Assembly: GCA_022822785.1 (NCBI GenBank)
Contig: JAJEAL010000053.1
Span: forward strand, 62,001-126,000
Reading direction: 5' to 3'
DNA length: 64,000 bases
Origin: Candidatus Poribacteria bacterium
GTDB taxonomy: Bacteria > Poribacteria > WGA-4E > PCPOR2b
Part shown: piece by piece, positions 1 to 10,200 of the stretch
Layout: every line of letters starts with the position of its first letter
Numbering within the stretch: position 1 is the stretch's first letter
Position numbers and translations under genes: made by a program
Notes under the pieces: generated by a model
What the model saw: only the letters and a program-made list of their open reading frames with translations
What the model was told of the DNA's origin: nothing
Database searches by the model: none

Positions 1-3000
1 CCAACCCCAGGTCCAAATGACCGCTCCGGCTGTGGGCATTCCGACCACTTTACCCAGTCCCAATCTTTGGAATCCCTCGCTGAACATCTCCGCATTGCTT
101 CCGGAATGTTCATTGGTAATTAAAATAACAGGCTGCTCTAAGATGCGATTGCCTGCGAGATTCGTGTCGGTCGTGCTGACTAAACCGCGATAATTCGATT
201 GGGTATAGGCTCTCCGGTTCAAAACATCAAGGATAAAAGGCGCGATATGTCCACCGGGGTTAAATCGGACATCGATCACTACCCCTTCTTTATCGTGTGT
301 CTCGGTGTCAAGGTCAGCGATAAAGCGGAGATACGCTTCGTAGGACATCTCACGGATGTGAACGTATCCCAGCCGTCGATTGCTCTTGTCGTGGACGTAG
401 GCCTCATTCCACCGCACCCATTCCTTGTAACGGAGGTGTCGGTGCTGGCCGCTGTCAATCGGCTGGACGATGATTTCACGGGCGCCTTCAAGCTGGGGCG
501 TATTGTTGAGCTTCAGGGTTACCCGTTTCCCTCTTTTGCGCTGCAGCTGCTCAGGAAGGTTGATCTCTCGGTTGAGGGCAATCCCATCAACTGCAACCAG
601 ATACTCTCCAGTTTGTGCGGGCTCTTCTGGAAGCGTTAGTGGAGATTCAGGGGTGATTGCGGAAATTTTGAAGTGTCCATTCCTCTCCAGCGTCTCTCGA
701 TCGAAATCTGCTCCGAGAAAACTATCCGGCGCACTGTCAGCCCAACCACCGGCGCCGAGATGGGACGCATTCAATTCCCCAACCATAAGATTCAAAAGTT
801 CTCGGAACTCCGCCTGTGTTTGCACCCCTTGCACCATCGGGCGAAACGTCCGATGTACCTGTTCCCAATCACAACCGTGGAATTGTGGGTCGTAAAATCC
901 ATCCCGAATCAACCGCCACGCTTCATCGAAGGCTTGCATCTTTTCGAGGTGGAAGTTGACCTGCACCTCTGCTCTCGTATCTAACGCTTTTGCCTCCCCC
1001 TCCTTCGCGCCATCTTCACCCATCCCCAGGGAGTGAATGCGGCCACCATCGGTGTAATAGAACTTTTTGCCGTTCGGTATGAAATGTACGCTGCCCTTTC
1101 CGCTAGCTGTTGCTGTCAACTGTTTGGGTAATTCATCTCGCTTATCCTCCTCAAGAGACATGCTCCATAGATTTGGCTGGCCCGTCATGGCAACGCGAAA
1201 GACGAGCGTTTTGCTGTTAGGTCGAATACTTTCAACGCGGGCGTTGAGCTTGAAATCAGTGAGAAAGCGTAACCGATGTTTAATCCCTTCAAATTCAATC
1301 TCAATAGGCTCAATCTTCTTTTTAGGTTTTTTGTCTGCTGCTTTTCTGTTCTCGGTATCCTGTTCGTTTTCTGATTCGTCCGGGCTTTCCGTTCCTGAAT
1401 CGGCTTGCTCTTTTTCACTGGATTCTGCTTCCGGTGGCAGTGGTTCGTCCGGCTGCTCCTCCTGAAATAGTCGATCGAAATCATCCTCCTTGAAAACCGG
1501 TCGAATCGGCTTTAGATCTACCCGCGCAATCTGTGATTCAGCGCGATACTGTCCTGTATTAAATGTAATAAATTTTCCGTTGGGGGACCAGATGATACTA
1601 TCCATGCCGATGTTACTCAAGAAGGTCAGCTGAGTGGGGGTATCCGCTTCGATATGTTGGACATAAAGGTTGTTGAAGAAGTTGGTATCCGTTGCGATAA
1701 AGGTTAACCACTGACTATCCGGCGACCATTCAAACTCTGTTGGCTCTGGTGCGCTTATAAACGCCTGATTAGTAATAAAAGGTCGTTTCTCCTCCGTTTC
1801 TACATTCATCAGCCAGATGTCGCCCGTGCTTCCAGCTGTATCAGAATGCAGCGGGACCTGAATATATGCAAGCCACTTCCCATCTGGTGAATACTTCGGT
1901 GCGTATTTCTGCTCCGGCGAGTCCGTCAGTTGCGTCTCCCCCCGTTCTTTGAAGTGATAATGAAAAACTTCGTTGTGCCCCGTCCGATCCGAAATGTACA
2001 CAATACGGTCGCTTTCAGGATGCCACTGAAGCTGGCTCTCGCGGAAAGACGTGTCCGTAACCTTGAACGAATCTCCTCCCTTTTTAATTTTATCCCCTTT
2101 GTCCGCCAAATCTGCGAAAATCTCGCCGTGGACAATAAAAGCGACCTTCTTGCCGTCAGGAGCAAGTGCAAATTCGTTGATACCGGAGGTATAGCTCTGG
2201 TGACGGATAGGGTTCGATTTTTCGTCGGTCTGAAGAGTAATCTCCACCGGCTCAGCTGCTCGATTTTCGAGATTCAGTCGCCAAATCTGAAAATCACGTT
2301 CAAAAACGATCCTCCTCCCATCGGAGGAGATTGATGGGCGCAACACACGTCCGTCCGTGAAATGCGTGAGCTGTTCAGTTTCCGCATCGCCTTCCAGGGT
2401 CATATACCAGATGTTCTCCTCACCGTCGCGATCACTCAGATAATAAAGCCCGGTACCATCGCTGTTCCACATCGGTCTCAGATTTCTACCGAGATATTGC
2501 GTCAATCGACGGTGATCATCCGCCCCAACCGCCTCGCGGACTATCCAGATATCAGAATGCCCGGAAGCGTGCTGTCCATGCCGCCACCATGGGGTCCCAT
2601 TATTGTTAAACGCCAGTGTCTGTCCATCGGGCGAAATCGCTAAATTGTAGTGTGTTTCGCGTGGGTCGCCGGCGACCTGAATCGGTGTGCCTCCATCAAT
2701 ATGAATCTTGTAGCTTGCGCCGCGAAGTCCGTCGTAATCCGATGAGAAGTAGAGCCATTGCCCGTCCCGAGACCAGCAATCTGGTGGAACAGATTCGTTG
2801 TGATAGGTCAAGCGTTTGGGCGGTTGGTGGGATTGGAGGGAGATGGTGTAGATATTTCCGCTACCTGTGCGTTCAGATGCAAATGCCAACTGTGTGCCGT
2901 CGGGAGAGAAGATTGGGTGTGAATCGTTGTTTGCATGAGAGGTTACACGGCTTGCCTGCCCACCGTCTGCTGGAACAATCCAGACATCCCCCGCATAACA

Positions 3001-3087
3001 GAAAGCAATGGTGCTCCCATCCGGCGAAAGGGAAGGCTGCCGCAAATACGGGAGGTCCCCACTTTGATTGTTTTTATCCGATTTCAT
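1..3087 (-). CDS. Tricorn-like S41 protease (C-terminus beyond window)
   Basis: The reading frame stays open from an ATG at 3087 to the window edge (1029 codons seen); an in-frame TAA lies just upstream, so this is the first possible ATG. Residues about 1-530 hold repeated beta-propeller units of the LSPDG/FSPDG type. A very acidic, Glu/Lys-rich linker follows at about 532-600, then a second region with a tricorn core segment (AWRLIRDGFYDPQFHG near 717), a PDZ-like stretch near 810-870, and the S41 active-site region NEHSGSNAEMF near 990, whose Ser before Asn-Ala-Glu is the expected nucleophile. Tricorn proteases are large self-compartmentalising enzymes that degrade peptides released by other proteases. 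No signal peptide is visible, so a cytoplasmic location is likely. The last part of the catalytic domain is outside the window. Confidence 0.88.
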   Translation of the reverse strand, partial: MKSDKNNQSGDLPYLRQPSLSPDGSTIAFCYAGDVWIVPADGGQASRVTSHANNDSHPIFSPDGTQLAFASERTGSGNIYTISLQSHQPPKRLTYHNESVPPDCWSRDGQWLYFSSDYDGLRGASYKIHIDGGTPIQVAGDPRETHYNLAISPDGQTLAFNNNGTPWWRHGQHASGHSDIWIVREAVGADDHRRLTQYLGRNLRPMWNSDGTGLYYLSDRDGEENIWYMTLEGDAETEQLTHFTDGRVLRPSISSDGRRIVFERDFQIWRLNLENRAAEPVEITLQTDEKSNPIRHQSYTSGINEFALAPDGKKVAFIVHGEIFADLADKGDKIKKGGDSFKVTDTSFRESQLQWHPESDRIVYISDRTGHNEVFHYHFKERGETQLTDSPEQKYAPKYSPDGKWLAYIQVPLHSDTAGSTGDIWLMNVETEEKRPFITNQAFISAPEPTEFEWSPDSQWLTFIATDTNFFNNLYVQHIEADTPTQLTFLSNIGMDSIIWSPNGKFITFNTGQYRAESQIARVDLKPIRPVFKEDDFDRLFQEEQPDEPLPPEAESSEKEQADSGTESPDESENEQDTENRKAADKKPKKKIEPIEIEFEGIKHRLRFLTDFKLNARVESIRPNSKTLVFRVAMTGQPNLWSMSLEEDKRDELPKQLTATASGKGSVHFIPNGKKFYYTDGGRIHSLGMGEDGAKEGEAKALDTRAEVQVNFHLEKMQAFDEAWRLIRDGFYDPQFHGCDWEQVHRTFRPMVQGVQTQAEFRELLNLMVGELNASHLGAGGWADSAPDSFLGADFDRETLERNGHFKISAITPESPLTLPEEPAQTGEYLVAVDGIALNREINLPEQLQRKRGKRVTLKLNNTPQLEGAREIIVQPIDSGQHRHLRYKEWVRWNEAYVHDKSNRRLGYVHIREMSYEAYLRFIADLDTETHDKEGVVIDVRFNPGGHIAPFILDVLNRRAYTQSNYRGLVSTTDTNLAGNRILEQPVILITNEHSGSNAEMFSEGFQRLGLGKVVGMPTAGAVIWTWGW

Positions 3088-3157
3088 TAGTATGCCTTTG
3101 CCTGTTTCTGTTTAGGGTGATATTATCTTTTCAGTGACGGTAATCTATAGATATCAT

Positions 3158-4249
3158 TTATTCAAAATCTTGTTCCGTAACCAGATACCTTTTAACCGCA
3201 TCGTGATTCAGAGTATATCCTAAACCAGGACGATCCGGCACCAGAAAACACCCATCTTCAAACGGGAAATCCTCGTTGACTAAGGTATCCTCCCACGCCA
3301 TGGGCCCAACCATATCATAAGGTTGAGTCAAGTGGGGCATGCAGGCAGCCACATGCAATCCCATCGCCGCCCCCGGTCCGTACGCCACCGTTTGTGACCA
3401 ACCGTCCATACCCAATTCATGGGCGAGACGTGAGTGGTTAATCGTTTCAAATGCGGTCTGACCGCCAACTATCGCATAATCAAGTGCCTCTGCTTGAAAG
3501 CGCTGGATAAGGTCTTCGTTGTTGTAGACATGATCGCCCACAGGTAGGTGGATGGTCTGTCGTAGACGACGCCACTCAGAAAAGGTGCCGCCTGCTGCGC
3601 GTTTGGTTATCGGGCTCTCTAGACTCTCCACCCGGTGGCCCTGCAAACGGCGGGCAAGTTCTTGCGCCACCCAAACCTCCTCAAGCCGCCAACGAATATC
3701 AGGGCGCACTGCCATCTCTGGTAAGACTTTGTGGATGGCTTCGATGCGGTCAGTGACATACCGGATGCGTTCCTCCGGTGTGGCTTCTCTACTAGTGATG
3801 CACTTCATCTTGTAGGCGCGAAAGCCATGTTCCCAGCCCCACTGGGCGTCCTCTGCCGTATGCTCCGGGGTCTTGTAACCGGTGCACTGAGTGACAAAAA
3901 TGCGATCCCGGAGTCTACCGCCGAGTAAACTCCAGATCGGCACACCAAGTGCTTGACCGCGCAAATCGAGTATCGCTTGTTCAAAAGCACTTGCCATTGG
4001 CGACATCAACGTTGCGAGATTAATCCCTAGTACATCCTGACCTAACCACTCCTTTAACGTTACCTCGATGGTTGGTATCGGCGTCCCCCGGCCTATCTGG
4101 GTGAGGCCTATCAAGCCTTCACTGGTTTCGACTTCTGCAATGCCGTGTTCCGATCGCTGATGTGCCGGTTGACCATAAAAGTCGTCAGACCACCACCACT
4201 TTCGTTCCGGTACGTTGACGATATAGAGTTTGATGCGGGTGATTTTCAT
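3158..4249 (-). CDS. Enolase-superfamily (mandelate racemase/muconate lactonizing) enzyme
   Basis: A 363-residue protein with the capping domain and TIM-barrel layout of the mandelate racemase group. Visible catalytic features are a KxK pair at Lys147/Lys149 (AYKMKC) and probable metal ligands Asp184 (RPDIRW), Glu211 (SLESPI) and Asp239 (VGDHVY). These enzymes abstract a proton alpha to a carboxylate and dehydrate or racemise sugar acids; the substrate cannot be read from sequence. I chose the ATG at 4249 (MKITRIK), with GGAGGG about 11 nt upstream, over a TTG eight codons earlier. It lies 34 bp downstream of the zinc-ribbon gene and follows the FAH-family gene on the same strand, which fits a small catabolic group. 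Confidence 0.85.
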   Translation of the reverse strand: MKITRIKLYIVNVPERKWWWSDDFYGQPAHQRSEHGIAEVETSEGLIGLTQIGRGTPIPTIEVTLKEWLGQDVLGINLATLMSPMASAFEQAILDLRGQALGVPIWSLLGGRLRDRIFVTQCTGYKTPEHTAEDAQWGWEHGFRAYKMKCITSREATPEERIRYVTDRIEAIHKVLPEMAVRPDIRWRLEEVWVAQELARRLQGHRVESLESPITKRAAGGTFSEWRRLRQTIHLPVGDHVYNNEDLIQRFQAEALDYAIVGGQTAFETINHSRLAHELGMDGWSQTVAYGPGAAMGLHVAACMPHLTQPYDMVGPMAWEDTLVNEDFPFEDGCFLVPDRPGLGYTLNHDAVKRYLVTEQDFE

Positions 4250-4283
4250 AAGCGGTGGTACCCTCCATTTCAAAGATTGATTG

Positions 4284-4829
4284 TCAGTGGTGTTGCCGGG
4301 TAATCGGTTTCAAGCCGTGTTCCCAATCGCAGTCGAGGCAAAAACTCACTCCCTGTCCCAAATGCTGAATCTTGCCGCCACAGGCGGGGCAGTCTGTACA
4401 GTCGGAAACCAGAGGCGGTAAGGAAGGCGGTTCAGGAGGCGGATGGTTGCCGATTCGGAGATGTGTGCATTCGTAGATATGTCCATTGCATTCGGGACAA
4501 CGGTAGAAGAAATTGGAGTGCAAACCAGTAATGTCTGGCGGGATGGTATAGTCCAGCTCATAAATGACCGCATTATCACGGATAAGCCGTGCTTTTCCTG
4601 AATCTTCAATGGCAATTGCGTCCACTTCATCCAGATTGGGTTCTAGCTGTACGATGAGCCCGTCTATCCGATAAGCGGCGACAGCCCACGGTAGTTCGGT
4701 TACCCCAAAGATGATACTCGTCCGCTGCGGTGCGAGCCCCTCAAAAATATGGTGGCCGGCAAGTATCTTCACCGGAACAAAATCGTCCTGAAAAGTAAGA
4801 TAGGAATTTGCCGAATTCAGGTCGTTCAT
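4284..4829 (-). CDS. Hypothetical protein with C-terminal zinc ribbons
   Basis: 181 residues, ATG start, no family recognised. The N-terminal 100 residues look like a compact beta-rich domain without motifs I can name. The C-terminal third carries cysteine pairs typical of zinc ribbons: CPEC, then a proline-rich spacer (PPPEPPSLPPL), then CTDCPACGG and a final CLDC. This suggests two treble-clef or rubredoxin-like zinc sites joined by a flexible linker. No signal peptide or membrane segment. It lies between an FAH-family hydrolase and an enolase-superfamily gene on the same strand, so it is probably co-transcribed with the latter. A role in nucleic-acid or protein binding is possible but not shown. 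Confidence 0.75.
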   Translation of the reverse strand: MNDLNSANSYLTFQDDFVPVKILAGHHIFEGLAPQRTSIIFGVTELPWAVAAYRIDGLIVQLEPNLDEVDAIAIEDSGKARLIRDNAVIYELDYTIPPDITGLHSNFFYRCPECNGHIYECTHLRIGNHPPPEPPSLPPLVSDCTDCPACGGKIQHLGQGVSFCLDCDWEHGLKPITRQHH

Positions 4830-4957
4830 AATTGCTTACACTCAATCCCTGAAGCGAGGTTGGCTAATCCGTTGAGATTACGGGAATATGCGCCTTGGGC
4901 TCGCTTCTCTTTCTCGGTTGTCCCGATGTTTTCTAGTGGTCTGATGTACGCGTTAGC

Positions 4958-5710
4958 TTAGGCATCAACAACGCTATTTTTTAGTAGACCGATTCCCTCA
5001 AGCTCCACTTCGACTACATCGCCAGCTTTCAAAGCTGACGTAGTTCCGGGGGTTCCGGTAAAGATAATATCTCCCGGTTCGAGTGTCATCGCCTGCGAAA
5101 CGAAGCTGACGATTGCCTCTACAGGAAAAATCAGGTCAGCGGTGGTCTGTGACTGCACGACCTCACCATTAATCCGTGTTTCTAATTGGAGCGCATTGTA
5201 GTCGAGGCCCGTCACAACAGCGGGACCAACGGGTCCGAATGTATCAGAAGCTTTTGCACGCCACCACTGCAAGTCGTTGCTCTGCCACGTTCTCGCACTA
5301 ACATCGTTGCCGCAGGTCACCCCCAATATGTTCGCCGCTGCTTCTTCAGGGGTCGCTCCTTTCGTGCGGTTCTTGATGACGACGACCAATTCCCCCTCCG
5401 CGTGAACGTTATCATCCCCTGCGGGCAGCACAATGTCTCCCTCCGGATCGTTCAGACAAGTCGGTGTCTTGATGAAAATCTCCGGGTTCGCAGGTTCCGG
5501 CGCACCGTTGAGATGGCTCCTATAGTTCAGTCCAACCGCTAAGACTTTCCCCGGCGTGACCGGCGCAAGCAATTTTACATCCCCCAAGGCAACTGTATTC
5601 CCGGTTTCACTATAGCCGCTAATCGGATCGCCATTTAATTCATTAACGGTATCGTCCGAAAGCGTCCCGTAACTTACATGCCCATCAGATAGATATCGAA
5701 CAAATTTCAT
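4958..5710 (-). CDS. Fumarylacetoacetate hydrolase (FAH) family protein
   Basis: 250 residues matching the single-domain FAH family, which cleaves or isomerises C-C bonds of 2-oxo/2-hydroxy acids in aromatic and sugar-acid breakdown. Signature stretches are VLAVGLNYRSHL (57-68), EIFIKTP, the metal ligands Glu105/Glu107 in VHAEGELVVV, and Asp136 in GNDVSARTWQ; IFTGTPGTTSAL near the end is also typical. The ATG at 5710 follows GGAGACC. A sigma-70-like promoter lies about 80-105 bp upstream (5789-5817). The neighbouring enolase-superfamily gene suggests a dehydratase-hydrolase route for a sugar acid, although the exact substrate is not visible. Confidence 0.9.
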   Translation of the reverse strand: MKFVRYLSDGHVSYGTLSDDTVNELNGDPISGYSETGNTVALGDVKLLAPVTPGKVLAVGLNYRSHLNGAPEPANPEIFIKTPTCLNDPEGDIVLPAGDDNVHAEGELVVVIKNRTKGATPEEAAANILGVTCGNDVSARTWQSNDLQWWRAKASDTFGPVGPAVVTGLDYNALQLETRINGEVVQSQTTADLIFPVEAIVSFVSQAMTLEPGDIIFTGTPGTTSALKAGDVVEVELEGIGLLKNSVVDA

Positions 5711-5788
5711 AAAGGTCTCCAGTAATTTTTCCGCAGATGGTCGCGGTTTTTTGAATTGTAAGGATGATGTTCGGTATAAACCGCGAAC

Positions 5789-5817
5789 AATTTATCTTAA
5801 TTCGGCGATATTGTCAA
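5789..5817 (-). promoter_or_regulatory. Predicted sigma-70 promoter for the FAH-family gene
   Basis: On the minus strand TTGACA (5817-5812) is followed after 17 nt by TAAATT (5794-5789). The -35 is perfect and the -10 matches four of six positions. The predicted start near 5782 gives a leader of about 72 nt before the ATG at 5710. Judged by eye only. Confidence 0.45.
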
Positions 5818-5842
5818 GGGATAATTCGTAAGCAGCTGTGAT

Positions 5843-5888
5843 AAAGTATGCTAAAGTGTTGCGAAAGCCAGTGAAAGTGTGCTAAAGT
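5843..5888. repeat. Direct repeat AAAGTRTGCTAAAGT, two copies
   Basis: AAAGTATGCTAAAGT at 5843-5857 and AAAGTGTGCTAAAGT at 5874-5888 match at 14 of 15 positions. Their starts are 31 bp apart, close to three helical turns. They lie in the divergent interval between the FAH gene and the methyltransferase gene, so they could be an operator for either; a dispersed repeat is the alternative. Confidence 0.5.
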
Positions 5889-5951
5889 TAGAGACCGTAA
5901 TTTTAAGGCTCACTAGGCATTTTAGACATATTGATCATAAAGGGAGAACTC

Positions 5952-6989
5952 ATGCCATACGAACAATTGCTTCCGACTACGGTAATCGGTTCCCATGCGA
6001 TGCCAGGTTGGTTGTGGACCGCCATGGAGGCACAAAAGCGCGGCGATTATGGACCTACCGACGAGAGAGAGGTCTACGATGATGCCGTCCGTCTAGCAAT
6101 CTGGGATCAGAAGGAAGCGGGCATTGATACCATCACGGATGGCGAAATGCGTCGCTGGTACTTTGTGCAAAACTTCTACGGACGGATGGAAGGATTGCGC
6201 GAACGACCCGCCCTCCGCCAAACCGGACTGTACGCCTACGATAGCGTCCCGCGTTACAATCTTGATGGTCGGGTGCGTATCCCGGCAGGTTTGGGGATTG
6301 TAGAAGAATTTCAGTTCCTGAAAGCAAACGCTGGTGAAGGACAGCTAATCAAGGCGTGTTGCCCAGGGCCCCTGACGCTGACCATGCACATCCAAGTTCG
6401 TGAGGGCGATCCATACGAAGACCGCGTCGAGCTTGGCTGGGAATTCGCTGAAGTCATCAATCGAGAATTGAAAGCCCTTGAAGCGGAGGGGTGTACCGAA
6501 ATTCAACTTGACGAGCCAAGTTTCGGCATCATCCCCGGCAAGCTCGAAGATTGGGTAGCACTGCTCAACCGGGCACTTGAGGGAATCTCAGCGCGAAAGA
6601 ACCTACATATCTGTTTCGGCAATTTGGGGTCTCGCCCCCGTGGCAAACGTCGGTACGACTGGATGTTCCCGGTGCTGTTAGATATGAACGTAGACTGTCT
6701 GTCAATGGAATTTGCTAACCGTGAAATGGTTGAACATGACATCTACAGCAGATTTGAAGGCAAGTTCGACTTTATGGCGGGGGTCGTGGACATTAAGAGT
6801 TTTTGGAACGAGCCACCTGAAGAGGTCGCTGACCGCATCCGCCAAGTTTTACAGCACTGTCCCCCCGAACGATTGAGCATTTCACCTGACTGTGGGTTCT
6901 TCCAACTCCCGCGTTGGCTGTGCTGTTTGAAGCTACAAAATCTCGTCGCCGGGACGCGAATCGTCCGCGCCGAGCTGGAAGGCAAATAG
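5952..6989 (+). CDS. MetE C-terminal-like (cobalamin-independent methionine synthase family) protein
   Basis: 345 residues covering only the catalytic C-terminal half of cobalamin-independent methionine synthase; full MetE is about 750. Zinc ligands of the family are present: His219 and Cys221 in LHICFGN and Cys314 in SISPDCGF. The substrate-binding QLDEPSFG segment is at 185-192, and FMAGVVDIKS precedes the last ligand as in MetE. Such short stand-alone proteins transfer methyl groups to thiols from various donors, so homocysteine may not be the acceptor. The ATG at 5952 sits a few bases after AGGGAGAA; an upstream TTG in frame is less likely. The gene diverges from the FAH gene and shares with it a regulatory interval containing a direct repeat. 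Confidence 0.85.
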   Translation: MPYEQLLPTTVIGSHAMPGWLWTAMEAQKRGDYGPTDEREVYDDAVRLAIWDQKEAGIDTITDGEMRRWYFVQNFYGRMEGLRERPALRQTGLYAYDSVPRYNLDGRVRIPAGLGIVEEFQFLKANAGEGQLIKACCPGPLTLTMHIQVREGDPYEDRVELGWEFAEVINRELKALEAEGCTEIQLDEPSFGIIPGKLEDWVALLNRALEGISARKNLHICFGNLGSRPRGKRRYDWMFPVLLDMNVDCLSMEFANREMVEHDIYSRFEGKFDFMAGVVDIKSFWNEPPEEVADRIRQVLQHCPPERLSISPDCGFFQLPRWLCCLKLQNLVAGTRIVRAELEGK

Positions 6990-7076
6990 GAGAACTTATT
7001 CCACAAGAAATAGTCTTTTGTACCACAATCTGTATGAAGATTAATTTATTAATTCGGTAATTTCCGAGCGATGCGT

Positions 7077-7097
7077 GGTGCGGTTGGAAACCGCACC
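7077..7097. repeat. Hairpin repeat, GGYGCRGTT family (copy 1)
   Basis: GGTGCGGTT (7077-7085) and AACCGCACC (7089-7097) form a perfect 9-bp stem with loop GGA, followed by TACC. Two related copies occur at 31040-31060 and 31081-31101 with GGCGC/GCGCC arms; the T-A pair at stem position 3 becomes C-G there, a compensatory change. It lies upstream of the TPR-VCBS gene. Confidence 0.75.
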
Positions 7098-7140
7098 TAC
7101 CGGGCCTGGGGAAAATATAGAATTGCTGAATTAGCAACAT

Positions 7141-7163
7141 CAAAATGGCAACACGCCCTAGTT
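7141..7163. repeat. Dispersed 23-nt repeat, copy 1
   Basis: The stretch ending in CAACACGCCCTAG recurs at 19965-19987. The two copies differ only at a G/T and a T/C position. Both lie between genes, near AT-rich hairpin sequence. Confidence 0.5.
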
Positions 7164-7202
7164 TTATCAGTGAGAGCTGCGTCCCCTTCAGACAATAGAG
7201 AT

Positions 7203-10200
7203 ATGAACTTCCGCACCCCTAAACTCATGAAATCTCTCTTATCATGTTTCACGCTTCACGTTTTACTGTTTGTCTCTATCTCAGGTGCCAATGCCCAAGA
7301 GACTGCCGACGAGACCATTTCGGCTGCCATACGTCACCAAAACCTCGGATTAGCGTATCTGGAAGAGTCTCAACCGTATCAAGCGATTGAACAGTTTCAG
7401 GAGCTTGTCAACCTAGCCCCTGATGAGTCGATCGGTTACGGTAACCTTGCCGTCGCGCATCTACGCCTCAAGCAGCGTGAGGAAGCTGAAGCGTGGGTCA
7501 AACGCGGACTTGAGGTCGAGCCGATGGACAGTCAGTTACATTTTATATCGGCGGAAATCTATCAATCACAAGGGAAAACTGCTGAAGCGATTGCAGCCAT
7601 TCAGGAGGCGATAAGACTTGCCCCCGACGACCTCGAAGTGCGGTATGAACTAGTGCGCCACTATCTGGGACAGCGGAATAACCCGGAGGCGACGGATGAG
7701 GCGATTTTCCACCTGCGAGCGTTGCGTGAGAGGACTCCAGCGAATGTGGTGGTGCTACTCAAGTTGGCGAACTCATTTTTACGGCGAGAACAACTGAACG
7801 AAGCGAAACGAATCTGTATGGAGTTAAATGCCTTGCTATGGGATGCCGATGAAGAATTCCTCAAGTATCTTCAACAGGCGTTGCTTCTGATAGGCCAAGG
7901 TGATGCCAATGGGGCAGCCCGATATATTCAAATTTTTGAGAACGTGCAAAAGCGAAGTCCTCGCTACCAACAAGGGATTGGTGAGTTGGTGACAAATATC
8001 TTAGGGCACCCGATCGAGGAATTCAGCGGTGGGTTCAAGGCGCGGGTGAAAGCGAAGCGTACACCATCAATCGAGGTCCGCTTTGTTGATGTGACTCAGG
8101 AGATTGGGCTTGGCGTTCTGAACGGGGGGTGCTCCAGCATTCTGCTGATGGACTACGATAATGACAGCGATCTCGATCTATATGTCTCCTCCGCCGAACC
8201 GAATTTCTTTCGGAATGAGGATGGAAAATTTGTCCTCGCCGCAAAAATCGGACGTCCCGGAGATGTCGCTACCTTTGCTGATATTGATAAGGATGGCGAC
8301 CCCGATCTGTACCTGATCGGAGCCGAGAGAAGTGTTCTGCTTCGTAATGATGGAACGGGGGATTTCACTGAGATGGCAGATTTCAGTAATTTCCAATCGA
8401 ATCAGGGCTCACAGAGCAGAGGAGTAAACCTATTCGTCGATTATGACCATGACGGCGATCTGGATCTGTTTAGGGCAGACCACCGGCTGAAGATGTACCG
8501 CAGCAATGCCGAGGGGGTCTTCAGCGATGTTAGCGATCAGACCTTTATTCCGCCCAAACGCCCCGGTGCACGGGATGCAGCGCTCGGTGATTTTGACGAT
8601 GATGGCGATACCGACCTATTAATTGCAAATGATGATAATGGTTGTACGCTCTACACAAACCTGCGTCAGGGAAAACTTGCAGCGTTGACCGATGAAATAG
8701 GGTTGCCCCAAAACGGTGCTTTTACAGCGGTTGCAGTTGGTGACTATGACAACGATGGCGATATTGACCTGTTTCTGACAACTGATGGTGGAACCCCGCA
8801 TCAGCTCTATCGAAATCGCGGCGATGGCACCTATGCCCTTGATGCGCGTTCGGGTGAGAAAGCGATTGACGCTGCACACGGTGTCTCCAGCTCAGCCACT
8901 CATTTCCTTGATTATGACAACGACGGCTTTTTGGATCTATGGCTTATCGGTGAGTCGCAAGCTGTAGATGGACGTGGCGTTTTTCTGTTTCGGAACGATG
9001 GTACAGGCCGTTTCACCAATGCCTCAAATTTCCTGTCCGATACAGTTCGGAGTGGACGCGATGGTGTTGTCGGTGATTATGACAACGACGGAGATCTTGA
9101 CCTTTTCCTAATTAATTCCAATGGCGGAGTCGTTGCGCTGCGAAACGAAGGCGGGGACCAAAACAGTTGGCTGCAAGTGAAGCTAGAGGGCGTCAACGCC
9201 GGCAACAACAAGAACAATATCGACGGCATCGGTGCCAAGGTGGAACTCAAGACTGGCGAGCTCTACCAGATAAAGTACGTTACCGAACCGATAACGCATT
9301 TCGGCTTGGGACAAGAGAAACAGGGGGATGTGCTGCGGGTTGTCTGGACAAACGGCGTTCCACAAAATGTTATCACCCCCAAGTCCAACCAGCGCATCCT
9401 CGAAAAGCAGGTATTAAAGGGGTCCTGTCCATTCCTCTATGTTTATGACGGTCAAACCTATCAGTTCGTAACGGATCTCCTGTGGCGCAGTCCGCTTGGG
9501 ATGGTCACGCCGATGGGATTTCTTGCATCCGCGGAAACCACAGATTACGTCAAAATTCCCAGCCAACTCATGAAGCCGAAAGCGGATGCCTATTCGATTC
9601 AGATTACGGAGGAGCTCTGGGAAACCGCCTATTTTGATTTGGTTAAGCTACTTGTTGTAGACCATCCCACTGGAACGCAAATTTTTGTTGATGAGAGATA
9701 TACCCCACCGCCGTTTCCAGAGTTCAAGATTTACACGGCTAAAGAGGTTCATCGTCCGGTTACCGCACTTGACCACCGTGGATACGATGTTTCCGACGCG
9801 CTCAAAGCCGTCGATTATCGCTATGCGATTGAACACGAGCCGGGGGCGTTCCAAGGCGTGGTTGACCCTCACTCCATTGTTCTCGATTTAGGGGTCGTGC
9901 CCGATGACCAGCAACTGACTTTATTCCTCACCGGCTGGATCTTTCCAACAGATACCAGTATCAATGTAGCGCTCTCACAGAGTCCGTCGATTAACCCTGC
10001 TTTCCCTTATCTTCAAGTGCGTGATGAAGATGGGAGGTGGCAGACCGTCATCAATCCCATTGGCATTCCGGCAGGCAAGAACAAAACCATTTGCATCGAT
10101 CTAACCGGCAAATTCCTCTCGGACGATCGGCGGATAAGGATTACGACCGATATGCAGATTTACTGGGATGCAGCGTCTTTCACAGTCGGCGGGGATGACG

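Noticed and set aside
199-2643. Several plus-strand open frames
   Set aside because: They are antisense to the minus-strand tricorn-like gene, which stays open through the whole stretch and has clear domain motifs.
7071-7202. N-terminal extension of the TPR-VCBS protein
   Set aside because: It would translate a hairpin repeat and place the signal peptide inside the chain; the ATG at 7203 gives a proper export signal.
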